Made by a program: the position numbers and the translations under genes. Positions 9,800 through 19,290 of a stretch of 64,000 nt of DNA are shown in pieces. The notes under the pieces are model-generated. The model saw only the letters and a program-made list of their open reading frames with translations, made no database searches and was not told where the DNA came from. The first letter of the stretch is position 1. Each line of letters starts with the position of its first letter. Source of the stretch: Paenibacillus apiarius. Lineage in GTDB: Bacteria > Bacillota > Bacilli > Paenibacillales > Paenibacillaceae. The stretch lies in the NCBI RefSeq assembly GCF_017052585.1, contig NZ_JAFFHZ010000001.1, forward strand, positions 3,123,501 through 3,187,500. Reading direction: 5' to 3'.

Positions 9800-10978
9800 A
9801 TGGCAGGGTTTCAACATATCGAACGGCAGTTGAACGAGCTGAAGCAAGCTGGACGTTATCGTCCGCTTACGGTATGGGAAGGCGGCTCGGATTCGTGGAT
9901 GACGCTGGATAACGGCCGGCGGGTGCTGCAAATGTCTTCGAACAACTATTTGGGGCTGACACAGCATCCAAGCCTGAAAACGGCGGCTGCCGAAGCGATC
10001 GCGACCTATGGTGTCGGCGCAGGCTCGGTGCGTACGATTACCGGTACGCTGGACATTCATGATACGCTGGAACGCCGGTTGGCCGAGTTCAAAGGCACGG
10101 AAGCGACGCTCGTATTCCAATCGGGCTTTACAACGAACCAAGGGGTGCTGTCATCCATTCTTGGACCGGATGATGTGGTCATCAGCGACGAGCTCAATCA
10201 TGCCAGCATTATTGACGGCATACGTCTGACGAAGACGAACAAGCGTATTTACGGGCATAAAAATCTGGATCAGCTGGAAGCGGTGCTGAAGGAATGCGGA
10301 GGGTTCCGTCAGCGTCTCGTCGTGACGGACGGCGTCTTCAGCATGGACGGGGACATTGCGCCGCTGCCGCAGATCGTCGAGCTGGCCGAACGCTATGACG
10401 CGCTTGTCTACGTAGACGATGCGCATGCCAGCGGCGTGCTTGGCAAGCATGGCAAAGGGTCCACGGACCATTTCGGGCTGCACGGCCGCGTGCATATTCA
10501 AGTCGGCACGTTGTCGAAGGCAATCGGCGCCGTGGGCGGTTATGTCGCGAGCTCGCAGGTGCTGAAGGATTACTTGACGCATACGGCACGCTCCTTCCTG
10601 TTCAGCACCGCGCTTCCGCCTTCGGTTGCCGCCACTTGCCTGGCTGCGATCGAGGTGCTGCGGAACGAGCCGGAGCTGACGGAACGGCTGTGGAACAATG
10701 CGAATTCGTTCCGCGCATCCTTGCAGGCCGCGGGCTTCGACACCGGCGGCAGCGAGACGCCTATCATTCCAATCATCGTTGGCGAGCCGGCGCGCGCGCT
10801 GGATTTCTCCCGCCGTCTGCTGGAGGAAGGCATCTGCGCTCAGGGCATTGTCTATCCGACCGTAGCCATGGATAAGGGGCGCGTGCGCCTTATCATCACG
10901 GCACAGCATACCGAGGAAGACTTGGCCTTCGCGCTGGGCGCATTAACGAAGGTGGGCAAGGAATTTGGACTGATCTAG
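9800..10978 (+). CDS. kbl: Glycine C-acetyltransferase (2-amino-3-ketobutyrate CoA ligase)
   Basis: A pyridoxal-phosphate enzyme of the alpha-oxoamine synthase family that cleaves 2-amino-3-ketobutyrate with CoA to glycine and acetyl-CoA. The PLP lysine is Lys240 in GTLSKAIGAVGGYV; the family's SSNNYLGLTQHP, GAGSVRTITGT and YVDDAHASGVLGKHGKG motifs are present. ATG 9800 is preferred to the in-frame TTG at 9794 because cggaggtg (9785-9792) sits too close to the TTG. At 392 aa it is full length. BioF-like enzymes share the fold, but the position directly after tdh makes Kbl the secure call. No clear terminator follows. Confidence 0.95.
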   Translation: MAGFQHIERQLNELKQAGRYRPLTVWEGGSDSWMTLDNGRRVLQMSSNNYLGLTQHPSLKTAAAEAIATYGVGAGSVRTITGTLDIHDTLERRLAEFKGTEATLVFQSGFTTNQGVLSSILGPDDVVISDELNHASIIDGIRLTKTNKRIYGHKNLDQLEAVLKECGGFRQRLVVTDGVFSMDGDIAPLPQIVELAERYDALVYVDDAHASGVLGKHGKGSTDHFGLHGRVHIQVGTLSKAIGAVGGYVASSQVLKDYLTHTARSFLFSTALPPSVAATCLAAIEVLRNEPELTERLWNNANSFRASLQAAGFDTGGSETPIIPIIVGEPARALDFSRRLLEEGICAQGIVYPTVAMDKGRVRLIITAQHTEEDLAFALGALTKVGKEFGLI

Positions 10979-11059
10979 TTTACAGGAAATGTTACGGGTA
11001 CGGCATCGACACGCTTTTCTGCAGCACAGGAGCTGGCAGGAGGGCGTGTTGTTTTTATG

Positions 11060-11256
11060 CCATTGGAAAATGTACAGTAAAAAGTAGGGATGGAGCGGAC
11101 AAATGGTATGCAGACTGCATTTCATCCAATGGATTGGGCTATTTTCAGCGAATACTACGGAATAAGTGAAAAAGCATGGGATCTTATTGGACATATTCCA
11201 ATGAAGCTTAACGCCAAGCGGTTTACGTGTTGTTTTGACTGCATAAAATCCAATGG
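11060..11256. repeat. R2 repeat cluster, copy A
   Basis: The 20-nt pattern GACTGCAT-N4-TCCAATGG occurs at 11113-11132 and 11237-11256, and an inverted, degenerate copy (ccattggaaaatgtacag) at 11060-11077. The same pattern recurs at 51287-51473, 40 kb away. Confidence 0.55.
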
Positions 11257-11992
11257 AACTACTAAAGGGGGGCGTTCAAATCTTCCGCTCTAGTTTTTCT
11301 ATGCAGAACAGGCGAAGAGCCGAACCGGATGAGTAGCGACGACACATTCATTAACGAAGAATTTCGCCCAACTTATATCGCAACGCTTACTGAACTTAAT
11401 TTAGATTGGCTCATAAGCAACGTTATTCTGAATTTAGTTTCGTCCAACTTGCAGCGTTCTCTCTGATGGATGGGGAGAGTGTAGCTAACGGGGAAATGAC
11501 AGAACATATCGCTGCCAACTGGGATTGGATTAACATTTCCCGCAAAAAGAATCATAGCCGTTTACGAGATTGGACAAGTTCCACGTAAGCCGGGATGGAG
11601 AAGCTCGTCGATAGAGCGACACTGCACAATCCACTCCCAAATGTGTGCCATTCGGTGGAAACAAGGTCCCGATCTTACTGCAAACGCGCAGGAAATGAAC
11701 ACATTAATTTGGGCCCAAATAATGTGCAAAATATTTTCTGAAATGTGAACATAAACGTATTGACTCCAAAGTTGACCTCGTAATATAATGACCACAAGCC
11801 GACACCATAGAGATTTTCCACAGCAATGAATTCCATATCAATGCAAATTCCTTCAGTATTTATACCCAAAATAAAATCAACTATTTGCACAATGTTCAGT
11901 CAATCAGCCAAATATAGGCCAAAACCAACCAAAAATCGAGCCCATGCATTCAAGCAGTAATCATGTGCCGCCGGTGTACATTCACCGCAATA

Positions 11993-12006
11993 TGTAAGCG
12001 TTTTAT
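11993..12006 (+). promoter_or_regulatory. Weak cre-like site upstream of the Gfo/Idh gene
   Basis: tgtaagcgttttat matches the CcpA operator consensus TGWAANCGNTNWCA in the left and central parts, but its last two positions differ. It lies 120 bp before the oxidoreductase gene. Confidence 0.25.
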
Positions 12007-12125
12007 TTAGAGAAAAACGCGGCAGATGACTTTCAATATGATGAGGAAAGTAGCAAAACCTATTTACTGTGTTGCTTTAGTTCATTAACTTACTGCATAG
12101 ACAAAATCCGAAAGGGGAATGCAAC

Positions 12126-13292
12126 ATGAAGCAAGTTCGAATTGGAATGATTGGAGCTCGCGGAAGAGGCGGCATCGCCAAGTATTGGCACCAGCCGGAC
12201 GGCCGCTCGATCGTCGTTGGCGCAGCGGACATTTATCCGGAGAAGCTGGAGGAGTTCAAGCAGGAGATCAATCCTGATGCTTTCGTGACGACTGATTATC
12301 GCGAGCTGCTGGCGCGCGAAGACATCGATGCGATCGCGGTCACATCGCCTGACTTCTGTCACGAGGAGCATGCGGTGGCAGCCTTGAAGGCAGGGAAGCA
12401 CGTGTTCTGCGAGAAGCCGCTTGCCATTACAGTCGATGGCTGCGACAACATTTTGCAAGCATGGCAGGAATCCGGCAAGAAGCTGATGGTTGGCTTCAAC
12501 ATGCGCTACATGAACATGTTTCGCACGATGAAGGAAATTGTCGATTCCGGTGTCATCGGCGACATCAAAGCGGTATGGGTACGCCATTTCGTTGGCTGGG
12601 GAGGTTATTTCTACTTCCACGATTGGCACGCGAATTCCAAAAATTCAACCGGGCTGCTGCTCCAAAAGGGTTCTCACGACATTGATATCATCCATTGGAT
12701 TACCGGCCGTTACGCGACGAAGGTATCGGCGTTCGGCGGACTTGATTTTTACGGCGGAGACAAGCCGAACGATTTAACGTGCCCGGCCTGCAACGAGAAG
12801 GAGACGTGCACGGAAGTGAGCCCGGGGCACTTGATTGAATGCGCATTCCGCGAGGAAGTGAACGTGGAAGACAACAATATGGTCATTATGGAGCTGGAAG
12901 GCGGCATCAAGGCATCCTACTTGCAGTGCCATTTTACGCCGGATTATCACCGCAATTATACGTTTATCGGCACGGAAGGACGCATGGAGAACAACGAGCT
13001 GGAGAACAAGGTGTACGTATGGACACGCAGTTCGAATTCATCGCGCGAGCTTTCCAACCGCGTTTACGAGGTGAAGGAAGCGAAGGGAAGCCACGGCGGG
13101 GCGGACCCGAACATCTGCCGGGACTTTGTGGATATGATTCTTGACGGCAAAGAGCCGGTCGCCACACCGTTGGCAGGTCGCATGAGCGTTGCCGTAGGCT
13201 GCGCGGCGACAGAATCCATCCGTGCGGGAGGCGGCGTCATTCAGGTGTCACCGACTCCGGACTTATCTGCGCTTCAAGGCATCGGACAATAA
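12126..13292 (+). CDS. Gfo/Idh/MocA-family oxidoreductase
   Basis: A 388-aa NAD(P)-dependent sugar or cyclitol dehydrogenase-like protein. The N-terminal Rossmann domain begins RIGMIGARGRGGIAKYW, the family's EKP motif appears as HVFCEKPLAITVD near residue 98, and the dehydrogenase domain follows with KGSHDIDIIHWITG containing the usual catalytic His/Asp region. An unusual Cys cluster, CPACNEKETC plus a Cys about 12 residues later, sits near residues 220-240 and looks like a metal-binding insert seen in a subset of the family. A terminator separates it from the ABC importer downstream, so it has its own promoter. Substrate unknown; the neighbouring importer is a plausible source. Confidence 0.88.
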   Translation: MKQVRIGMIGARGRGGIAKYWHQPDGRSIVVGAADIYPEKLEEFKQEINPDAFVTTDYRELLAREDIDAIAVTSPDFCHEEHAVAALKAGKHVFCEKPLAITVDGCDNILQAWQESGKKLMVGFNMRYMNMFRTMKEIVDSGVIGDIKAVWVRHFVGWGGYFYFHDWHANSKNSTGLLLQKGSHDIDIIHWITGRYATKVSAFGGLDFYGGDKPNDLTCPACNEKETCTEVSPGHLIECAFREEVNVEDNNMVIMELEGGIKASYLQCHFTPDYHRNYTFIGTEGRMENNELENKVYVWTRSSNSSRELSNRVYEVKEAKGSHGGADPNICRDFVDMILDGKEPVATPLAGRMSVAVGCAATESIRAGGGVIQVSPTPDLSALQGIGQ

Positions 13293-13332
13293 ACAATTGC
13301 GCGTGTTCAAAAAATCAACTTCTAACATAGAG

Positions 13333-13354
13333 GGGGCGTCTTGACGCTCCTTTT
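13333..13354 (+). terminator. Rho-independent terminator after the oxidoreductase gene
   Basis: A compact hairpin (ggggcgtc/gacgctcc, one G-U pair) followed by tttt. The 100 bp between it and the ABC permease gene is very AT-rich and must hold the importer's promoter. Confidence 0.65.
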
Positions 13355-13456
13355 CATATCAATAGATATCCAAATTTTTAAAAAATAAAATTTTTAAAGA
13401 TCTGGAATTTAACAAATATTTGAAAGAGCTGAAATGAAAAAGGGGGGATCAATATC

Positions 13457-14422
13457 ATGAACAGAGCAGGCGCGGTGGAACAGACTGCCAGCCGCCTACC
13501 GGTCCGGAAGAGCAAGGCGAACGGGATATGGCGTTCCATAAAGCGCAACTGGCAGCTGTATGCACTTATTGCACCGGTCGTAATCTATTATATCGTGTTT
13601 CACTATTTGCCGATGTATGGCGTTCAAATCGCCTTTAAAGATTTTATCGCCTCGAAAGGAATATGGGATAGTCCATGGGTTGGTTTCAAGCACTTTGAGC
13701 GCTTTTTTAACAGCTATTTCTTCGAACGCTTAATTGTGAACACGCTTACAATTAGTCTGTACACGCTTCTTGTCAGCTTCCCTGTGCCGATTATATTGGC
13801 GCTCATGCTGAACGAAGTGAAGACGAAATGGTTCAAGAAGACCGTGCAGACGATTACGTATGCGCCGCATTTCCTGTCAGTCGTAGTCGTGGTCGGCATG
13901 CTGTTCATTTTTCTCAATCCAAGCACTGGCATTATCAATCACCTTATCGCAGCGTTCGGAGGCGAATCCGCCAGCTTTATGACGGACCCCAAATGGTTCA
14001 AGACGCTGTACGTTCTGTCGGACGTGTGGCAGACGATGGGCTGGAGCTCGATTATATACTTGGCCGCACTGTCCGGCGTAGATCACCAGATGCACGAAGC
14101 GGCAACGATCGATGGGGCCAGCAAGCTGCAGCGCATCTGGCACATCAACATTCCGACGATTGCTCCGACCATCGTCATTTTGCTCATTCTCAATTTGGGC
14201 AGCGTCATGGCGGTTGGCTTCGAGAAAATTTTCCTGATGCAGAACTCGCTTAATTTGGAGAGCTCTGACGTCATTTCGACGTACGTGTACCGCGCCGGTA
14301 TTTTGGACGCCCAGTACAGCTTCTCCGCAGCCATCGGCCTGTTCAATTCACTCGTCAACTTCGCGCTTCTGGTCGTTGTGAACTTCATAGCGAAACGTGT
14401 CAATGAAACGAGCTTATGGTAA
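13457..14422 (+). CDS. ABC sugar transporter permease (LplB type)
   Basis: An inner-membrane permease of 321 aa with six predicted membrane spans and the BPD_transp_1 EAA loop (HEAATIDGASKLQRIWHINIPTIAPT) near residue 215. The N-terminal signature YLPMYGVQIAFKDF plus GIWDSPWVGFKHFERFF is characteristic of the LplB/YtcP group found in Paenibacillus oligosaccharide importers. aagggggg lies before the ATG. It is the first gene of a permease / permease / binding-protein operon; as is usual for this group, no ATPase gene is linked, so a shared MsmX-type ATPase is presumed. Substrate unknown. Confidence 0.92.
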   Translation: MNRAGAVEQTASRLPVRKSKANGIWRSIKRNWQLYALIAPVVIYYIVFHYLPMYGVQIAFKDFIASKGIWDSPWVGFKHFERFFNSYFFERLIVNTLTISLYTLLVSFPVPIILALMLNEVKTKWFKKTVQTITYAPHFLSVVVVVGMLFIFLNPSTGIINHLIAAFGGESASFMTDPKWFKTLYVLSDVWQTMGWSSIIYLAALSGVDHQMHEAATIDGASKLQRIWHINIPTIAPTIVILLILNLGSVMAVGFEKIFLMQNSLNLESSDVISTYVYRAGILDAQYSFSAAIGLFNSLVNFALLVVVNFIAKRVNETSLW

Positions 14423-14435
14423 AGGGGGAGCAGAC

Positions 14436-15320
14436 ATGATAGACCGTTCATTGGGTGACCGCATCTTCGATGTCGTCAATTATATCTTATTATCATTCAT
14501 TACGATCATTGTGCTGTATCCGCTCCTGTTCGTCATAAGCGCATCGATCAGCAATCCGGAGACCGTGCTGCGCGGAGAGATGTGGCTCATTCCGCGGGGC
14601 ATTCATTTTGATGCGTATTACACGATTTTTAAAAACAAAGATATTTTGGGCGGTTATGGCAACACGATTTTGTATACGGCCATCGGCACGGCCATCAACC
14701 TCGTCATGACGATATGCGCCGCTTATCCGCTTGCGCGCAAGGATTTCTTCGGACGCGGCCTCATCACCGGCATGATCGTGTTCACCATGTTCTTCAGCGG
14801 CGGCCTTATTCCCACCTATCTGTTGATTAAAAATTTGCATATGCTCGATTCGCTGTGGGTCATGGTTATCCCGAATGCCGTCGCCGTATGGAACATCATT
14901 ATTATGCGGACCTTTTTCCAGCAGTCGATACCGGGTGAAATTCAAGAAGCGGCCATGATTGACGGATGCAGCCACATGCAGACGCTGCTTCGCATCGTGC
15001 TGCCGTTATCGATGCCGATTATTGCCGTCATGGTATTGTTCTATGCGGTAGGGCATTGGAACTCCTATTTTAACGCCTTGATTTATTTGACGAGCAAAGA
15101 TAAATTCCCGCTGCAGCTCATTCTGCGGGAAATTCTGATTCAAAGCGACTCCGGGGATATGGTGAAGCTCACCTCGGAATCGGCCATCAAGATGAAGATG
15201 AGTGTAGAAGGATTGAAATATGCGGTGCTGGTCGTCGCCAACTTGCCGATGCTCATCTTGTATCCGTTTCTGCAGCGCTATTTTGTGAAGGGTATCATGA
15301 TCGGGGCTTTAAAAGGGTAA
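14436..15320 (+). CDS. ABC sugar transporter permease (LplC type)
   Basis: The partner permease, 294 aa from ATG 14436 (aaagggggag just upstream); an in-frame GTG at 14397 lies inside the previous gene and is unlikely. Six hydrophobic spans are visible; the EAA loop reads IPGEIQEAAMIDGCSHMQTL near residue 180, and the ending FLQRYFVKGIMIGALKG is the CUT1 C-terminus. It starts 13 bp after the first permease gene, so the two are coupled. It forms the heterodimeric channel with its neighbour. Confidence 0.92.
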   Translation: MIDRSLGDRIFDVVNYILLSFITIIVLYPLLFVISASISNPETVLRGEMWLIPRGIHFDAYYTIFKNKDILGGYGNTILYTAIGTAINLVMTICAAYPLARKDFFGRGLITGMIVFTMFFSGGLIPTYLLIKNLHMLDSLWVMVIPNAVAVWNIIIMRTFFQQSIPGEIQEAAMIDGCSHMQTLLRIVLPLSMPIIAVMVLFYAVGHWNSYFNALIYLTSKDKFPLQLILREILIQSDSGDMVKLTSESAIKMKMSVEGLKYAVLVVANLPMLILYPFLQRYFVKGIMIGALKG

Positions 15321-15348
15321 TTCTCAATCCTAAAGGGGGAATCGAATC

Positions 15349-16974
15349 ATGTGTGCAAAAAAATGGCTAATGACGACGATGAGCATCGTGCTCAGCTTCT
15401 CGCTGCTCGTAACGGCGTGCGGCGGTGGCGGCGAAGGGGCGGACCCGGGCAAGAGCGAGGAGCGGCTTGCAAGCCTGAATCCAGAAGGCATGCCGATTGC
15501 CAAAGAGAAAATAACGATGACGGGCTTCGCCGCGAAGCTCTATGCTTCAGCTGATTGGAGCAAGCTCATGCTGTGGGAAGAGTATGAGAAGATGACGAAC
15601 GTCCATATCGACTGGGAGACGGTGCAGATTGACAGCTTGAAGGAGAAGCGCAACATCAAGCTGGCCGGCGGCGATTATCCGGAAATCTTCTTCGCCTCGG
15701 CTTTCGCCAAAAGCGATCTGATTAAGTACGGCAGTCAGGGCACGTTTTTGAAGCTGAACGATCTCATCGATCAGCATGCTCCGAATTTCAAAGCGTTGAT
15801 GGAAAAATATCCAATCGTCAAAAAGGGCATTATGATGCCGGACGGCAGCATTTACGGCCTGCCGACGGTTTTTGATCCGGAATTCAAATCGCTCTTCTAC
15901 GGAACGCCGTGGATGAAGCAGGAGTGGCTTGATAAGCTCAATCTGAAGCCGCCGGCCAATTTGGATGAGCTGTACAACGTGCTGAAAGCGATCAAGGAAG
16001 GCGATCCGAACGGGAACGGCAAACATGATGAAATTCCGTGGGGCTCCAAAGGCGTCTGGATTATGATCAACTTCTTGAAGGGCTCGTTCGGCTTGAACAA
16101 GAATGGTGTCGCGAATCCGCATGTTGATCTCGATCCGGGTACAGGCAAGCTGCGGTTCGTGCCGGCGACGAAGCAGTACAAGGAATTGCTTGAGTATGTA
16201 GCCAAGCTGTACCGTGACGGCATGTTCGACAAAGAGACGTTTACGATGAAGGATACGGACATCACTTCCAAGGCGAGCGCGGGTGTGTACGGCTTCTTGG
16301 ACGGGGTCGATCCGAAGGCGATATACAATCAGGAAGGGTATGTGGGAATGCCGGTGCTTGAGGGGCCGTATGGGGACAAGATGCCGACGAATATCGGTTC
16401 TCCGCTTGGCAACATTGGCATGTTCGTACTGACGGACAAGGCCAAAAATCCGGAAGCCGCCATCCGTTGGATGGATCATTTTTATAGCGATGAAGGCGCG
16501 AAAATGTTTTTCATGGGCTTTGAGGGCGTCACGTACAAGGTAAATGATAAAGGGGAATATGAGTATGTGGACAGCATTGCGAAAAATCCGGACGGCTTGA
16601 ATCTGGACCAGGCCGTAAGCCAATATCTCGTATGGCCTGGCGGCTATTATCCGGGCATCGTCAAGCAGCAGTTCTTCAAAGGCGCGGAAGGATTGCCGTC
16701 GTCTGTCAAGAACGCCGAAGCGGCGGCGCCGCATTCTATCAACATGGACGACATTTGGCCGGCATTCAACTTCACGCCGGAAGAGCAGGATGAATTAACG
16801 ACCATTCAGACGGACATTCACACGTTCGTTGACGAGATGCGCGACAAGTTCGCTTCCGGCGCTCTCGGCTTCGATCAATGGGACAGCTACGTGCAGCAGC
16901 TGGATAAGATGAATGTGAAGCGTTATCTCGAGATTTACCAAGCTGCATATGATCGTTACTCCACCTCGAAATAA
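15349..16974 (+). CDS. Extracellular solute-binding lipoprotein of the sugar importer
   Basis: A 541-aa family 1 solute-binding protein. The signal peptide ends in a lipobox, LLVTACGGG, near residues 20-28, so it is lipid-anchored on the outside of the membrane. The large size and motifs (GGDYPEIFFAS, EGDPNGNGKHDEIPWGSKG) fit the LplA-type binding proteins of Paenibacillus. The segment DPNGNGKHDEIP resembles a calcium-binding loop, commonly seen in these proteins. It is the last gene of the operon with the two permeases and is followed by a strong hairpin. Ligand unknown, probably an oligosaccharide or glycoconjugate. Confidence 0.92.
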   Translation: MCAKKWLMTTMSIVLSFSLLVTACGGGGEGADPGKSEERLASLNPEGMPIAKEKITMTGFAAKLYASADWSKLMLWEEYEKMTNVHIDWETVQIDSLKEKRNIKLAGGDYPEIFFASAFAKSDLIKYGSQGTFLKLNDLIDQHAPNFKALMEKYPIVKKGIMMPDGSIYGLPTVFDPEFKSLFYGTPWMKQEWLDKLNLKPPANLDELYNVLKAIKEGDPNGNGKHDEIPWGSKGVWIMINFLKGSFGLNKNGVANPHVDLDPGTGKLRFVPATKQYKELLEYVAKLYRDGMFDKETFTMKDTDITSKASAGVYGFLDGVDPKAIYNQEGYVGMPVLEGPYGDKMPTNIGSPLGNIGMFVLTDKAKNPEAAIRWMDHFYSDEGAKMFFMGFEGVTYKVNDKGEYEYVDSIAKNPDGLNLDQAVSQYLVWPGGYYPGIVKQQFFKGAEGLPSSVKNAEAAAPHSINMDDIWPAFNFTPEEQDELTTIQTDIHTFVDEMRDKFASGALGFDQWDSYVQQLDKMNVKRYLEIYQAAYDRYSTSK

Positions 16975-17483
16975 CAGCCTCAATTCAGGAGTCTCCAGCT
17001 AGACTGGATCGCCAGGGCTTGGCGCGCCGCCATGCAGCATGCGCCGCGCGATGCATCGCCAGCCTCCCGCATTCCCCTTCAATGCGGGAGGCTGCTCCTG
17101 AATTGGATGTCCTCGCTTTCTTTCCCGCAGAACACCATGAAGCAGAGCAAAAATAAATAGCCGAAATTCATCATCGCGGACACTCCTGAAAAATAGTATA
17201 TATCCGCCTCATAAAGTGATTCATAGCATCGCGCATCGCTATAATTCAGCTTCTTATTCGCGGCGGAGACACATATATTACGATAGAGTCGCCCGAAAGC
17301 TAATAACGTCATGCTTGTCCAAGTAGAGTGGACGTTATGTTCATAGGATTAAGGCCTCAGAAATTTTGAAATTTGTGGTTTACATAATTTTACTAGAGGT
17401 TTATAATAGGGGTCATTATAATTCCAACTGAATTTATAGGAATAATGAGAAAAATTAAAATCGTACGAAACGGGAGGGTCACC
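16975..17483. other. Intergenic interval between the two importer operons
   Basis: 509 bp. It holds the terminator at 17061-17093 and an AT-rich stretch (17344-17483) that must carry the promoter of the peptide importer. A minus-strand frame (17079-17312) includes a possible 31-codon hydrophobic peptide starting MMNFGYLFLL with aggag upstream, but it runs into the terminator hairpin, so I do not call it a gene. Confidence 0.4.
17061..17093 (+). terminator. Perfect 13-bp hairpin after the binding-protein gene
   Basis: agcctcccgcatt (17061-17073) pairs with aatgcgggaggct (17081-17093) around a 7-nt loop. No long T run follows on the plus strand; it is a likely operon end or 3'-stabiliser. Confidence 0.6.
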
Positions 17484-19223
17484 ATGCAGAAAGTATTGAT
17501 GACGTTATTATCTTTGACGATGGCCAGCAGCCTGCTGCTTGCAGCTTGCTCGAGCGACAGCTCCGCACCGGCTTCCGAAAGCGGCAACCAGACTGCGCCG
17601 GCCGGCAATTCCGGCAGCACGACAGGGACGAATGCCGCTGAATTGCTGTCAGGCCCCATCGCGGCCTCCGACATGTCGAAGCTTCCGGAGCAAGCGAAGA
17701 AACGGACAGATACCATTATTGTCGGGCTGACGGATCCAAGCGGCGCGTTTACGCCTTATTTCCATCAGAGCGGCTATGACGGCAACGTGTCCTCCGTACT
17801 ATATGCTTCGCTCGTGACAGTGGATGACAAGGGTCTTCCGATCCCAGACCTTGCAGAGAGCTGGGACATTTCTGAAGACGGGCTTACATATACGTTCCAT
17901 TTGCGCAAAGACTTGAAGTTCAGCGACGGTTCCCCGCTGACGGCCGAGGACGTGGCATTCACATGGACGCTGCTCCATGACAAAGGGTACGACGGAGATT
18001 CCGAGATTGCGACGGTCCTGAAGATTAAGGGCGGTCAAGATTACAAAGAGGGCAAGGCCCAGTCGATTGCGGGCATTACCGTTACCGATCCGCTCACGAT
18101 CTCGGCAACCTTGGAGAAGGTCAATGCGAAGGCTTTGTTGACGCTTGGCGATAATGTGCTGTCGAAAGCCTACTACGGGAAAGATTATAAGTTCGGCAAT
18201 CTGGATTATATTAAAAAGCTGCATGCCACTCCGGTAGGCAATGGGCCTTACAAGCTTGATAAATTCATACCGGGCCAAGAGGTGCGTTTCGCAGCCAACG
18301 AATTCTATTACAAAGGCAAACCAAAGACGGAGCATTTCATCTACAAGACGACGGAAGGCGACACATGGCAGTTCATCGAGACGGGGGAGCAGGACTACGG
18401 CAGCTTCACGGCGACGCAGGACAATATCGACAAGTTGAAAAAGCTCGGGTTCCTGAACATCGTTCCGTCCACAGGCAGCTCCTACGGCTACTTGCAGTTC
18501 AACATAGAGCATGAACATCTCAAGGATAAGAAGGTGCGGCAGGCGCTTACTTACGGCTTGGACCGCAAAACCATTTATGTCGATGCGAACCAAGGCGGCG
18601 CTCAGATCGCGAACGTTCCAACGGCGCCTATTTCATGGTCTTATACGGAAGAGGGGATTAACCCGTACAACTATGATCCGGAAAAAGCGAAGACGCTGCT
18701 GGATGAAGCAGGATGGACAGAGGGGGCTGGCGGCATTCGGGAGAAGAACGGCCAGAAGCTGACGCTGCACTTTATCGGTTCGAAGAGCAAAGGGACCGAC
18801 ATCTTCATTGCGGTGGCAAAAGAAAATTATGCGGCGATTGGCGTCCAGTTGGAAGCTGAACAATTTGCAGATTTCAACGCGCTGTCGGCCAAGTTCGAAA
18901 GCCGTGATTTTGATCTCGTATCCTTCTCAACACCGATGCTGATAGATCCTTCTGACGGCGTATCTTCATTTGCCAACGGAGAAGTGAAAGGCTATGACAA
19001 TCCCAAAGTGAAGGAACTGTATGACAAAGGCCTGGAGACTACTAATATCGAAGAGCGCAAAAAGATATACAAAGAGCTATACCAAGTCCTCAACGACGAT
19101 GCGCCTTATATTTTCACCAGCTACCGCAAATCCGTATATGCCTACAATGGCCGTATTGAAGGGTTGAACGTGAGCCCGTTCCGCGGACTTGCCACCAGCC
19201 TCCCTGAATGGACGTTGAAGTAA
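17484..19223 (+). CDS. Peptide/nickel-type ABC transporter substrate-binding lipoprotein (family 5)
   Basis: A 579-aa SBP_bac_5 protein. ATG 17484 is preferred over the frame opening at 17445 because cgggaggg lies just upstream and the resulting N-terminus is a proper lipoprotein signal with lipobox LLLAACSSD. Family motifs are seen: DLAESWDISEDGLTYTFHLR, FSDGSPLTAEDVAFTW and VRQALTYGLDRKTI. It is the first gene of a complete five-gene importer (binding protein, two permeases, two ATPases). A GC-rich hairpin follows, which often keeps binding-protein mRNA more abundant than that of the membrane parts. Di- or oligopeptides are the usual ligands; the precise one cannot be told. Confidence 0.93.
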   Translation: MQKVLMTLLSLTMASSLLLAACSSDSSAPASESGNQTAPAGNSGSTTGTNAAELLSGPIAASDMSKLPEQAKKRTDTIIVGLTDPSGAFTPYFHQSGYDGNVSSVLYASLVTVDDKGLPIPDLAESWDISEDGLTYTFHLRKDLKFSDGSPLTAEDVAFTWTLLHDKGYDGDSEIATVLKIKGGQDYKEGKAQSIAGITVTDPLTISATLEKVNAKALLTLGDNVLSKAYYGKDYKFGNLDYIKKLHATPVGNGPYKLDKFIPGQEVRFAANEFYYKGKPKTEHFIYKTTEGDTWQFIETGEQDYGSFTATQDNIDKLKKLGFLNIVPSTGSSYGYLQFNIEHEHLKDKKVRQALTYGLDRKTIYVDANQGGAQIANVPTAPISWSYTEEGINPYNYDPEKAKTLLDEAGWTEGAGGIREKNGQKLTLHFIGSKSKGTDIFIAVAKENYAAIGVQLEAEQFADFNALSAKFESRDFDLVSFSTPMLIDPSDGVSSFANGEVKGYDNPKVKELYDKGLETTNIEERKKIYKELYQVLNDDAPYIFTSYRKSVYAYNGRIEGLNVSPFRGLATSLPEWTLK

Positions 19224-19231
19224 TATATCAA

Positions 19232-19266
19232 GCCCCCGCAACAGATAACTTAAGTCTGCCGGGGGC
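19232..19266 (+). terminator. Intercistronic hairpin between binding-protein and permease genes
   Basis: gcccccg at 19232-19238 pairs with cgggggc ending at 19266. No T run follows, so it more likely stabilises the upstream mRNA end or attenuates the downstream genes than stops transcription completely. Confidence 0.5.
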
Positions 19267-19290
19267 GAATGACTTCCAAAGGAGCCGATC

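Larger units (their letters stand above)
10979..12125. other. Gene-poor 1.1-kb interval with short repeats and decayed frames
   Basis: No convincing gene. A 45-codon frame (11329-11466, starting MSSDDTFINEEF) and an open minus-strand frame (11675-11890, with the protein-like run DFILGINTEGICIDMEFIAV) lack good ribosome-binding sites and match no family I recognise; they may be remnants. The first 280 bp carries copies of the R2 repeat family. Base composition is more AT-rich than the flanking operons. Confidence 0.5.

Noticed and set aside
15547..16734. 395-codon minus-strand frame opposite the sugar-binding lipoprotein gene
   Set aside because: Antisense shadow rich in Arg, His and Ile; the plus-strand product is a clear lipoprotein.
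17079..17312. 77-codon minus-strand frame with a hydrophobic segment
   Set aside because: The only plausible start gives a 31-residue peptide that ends inside a terminator hairpin; not enough support.
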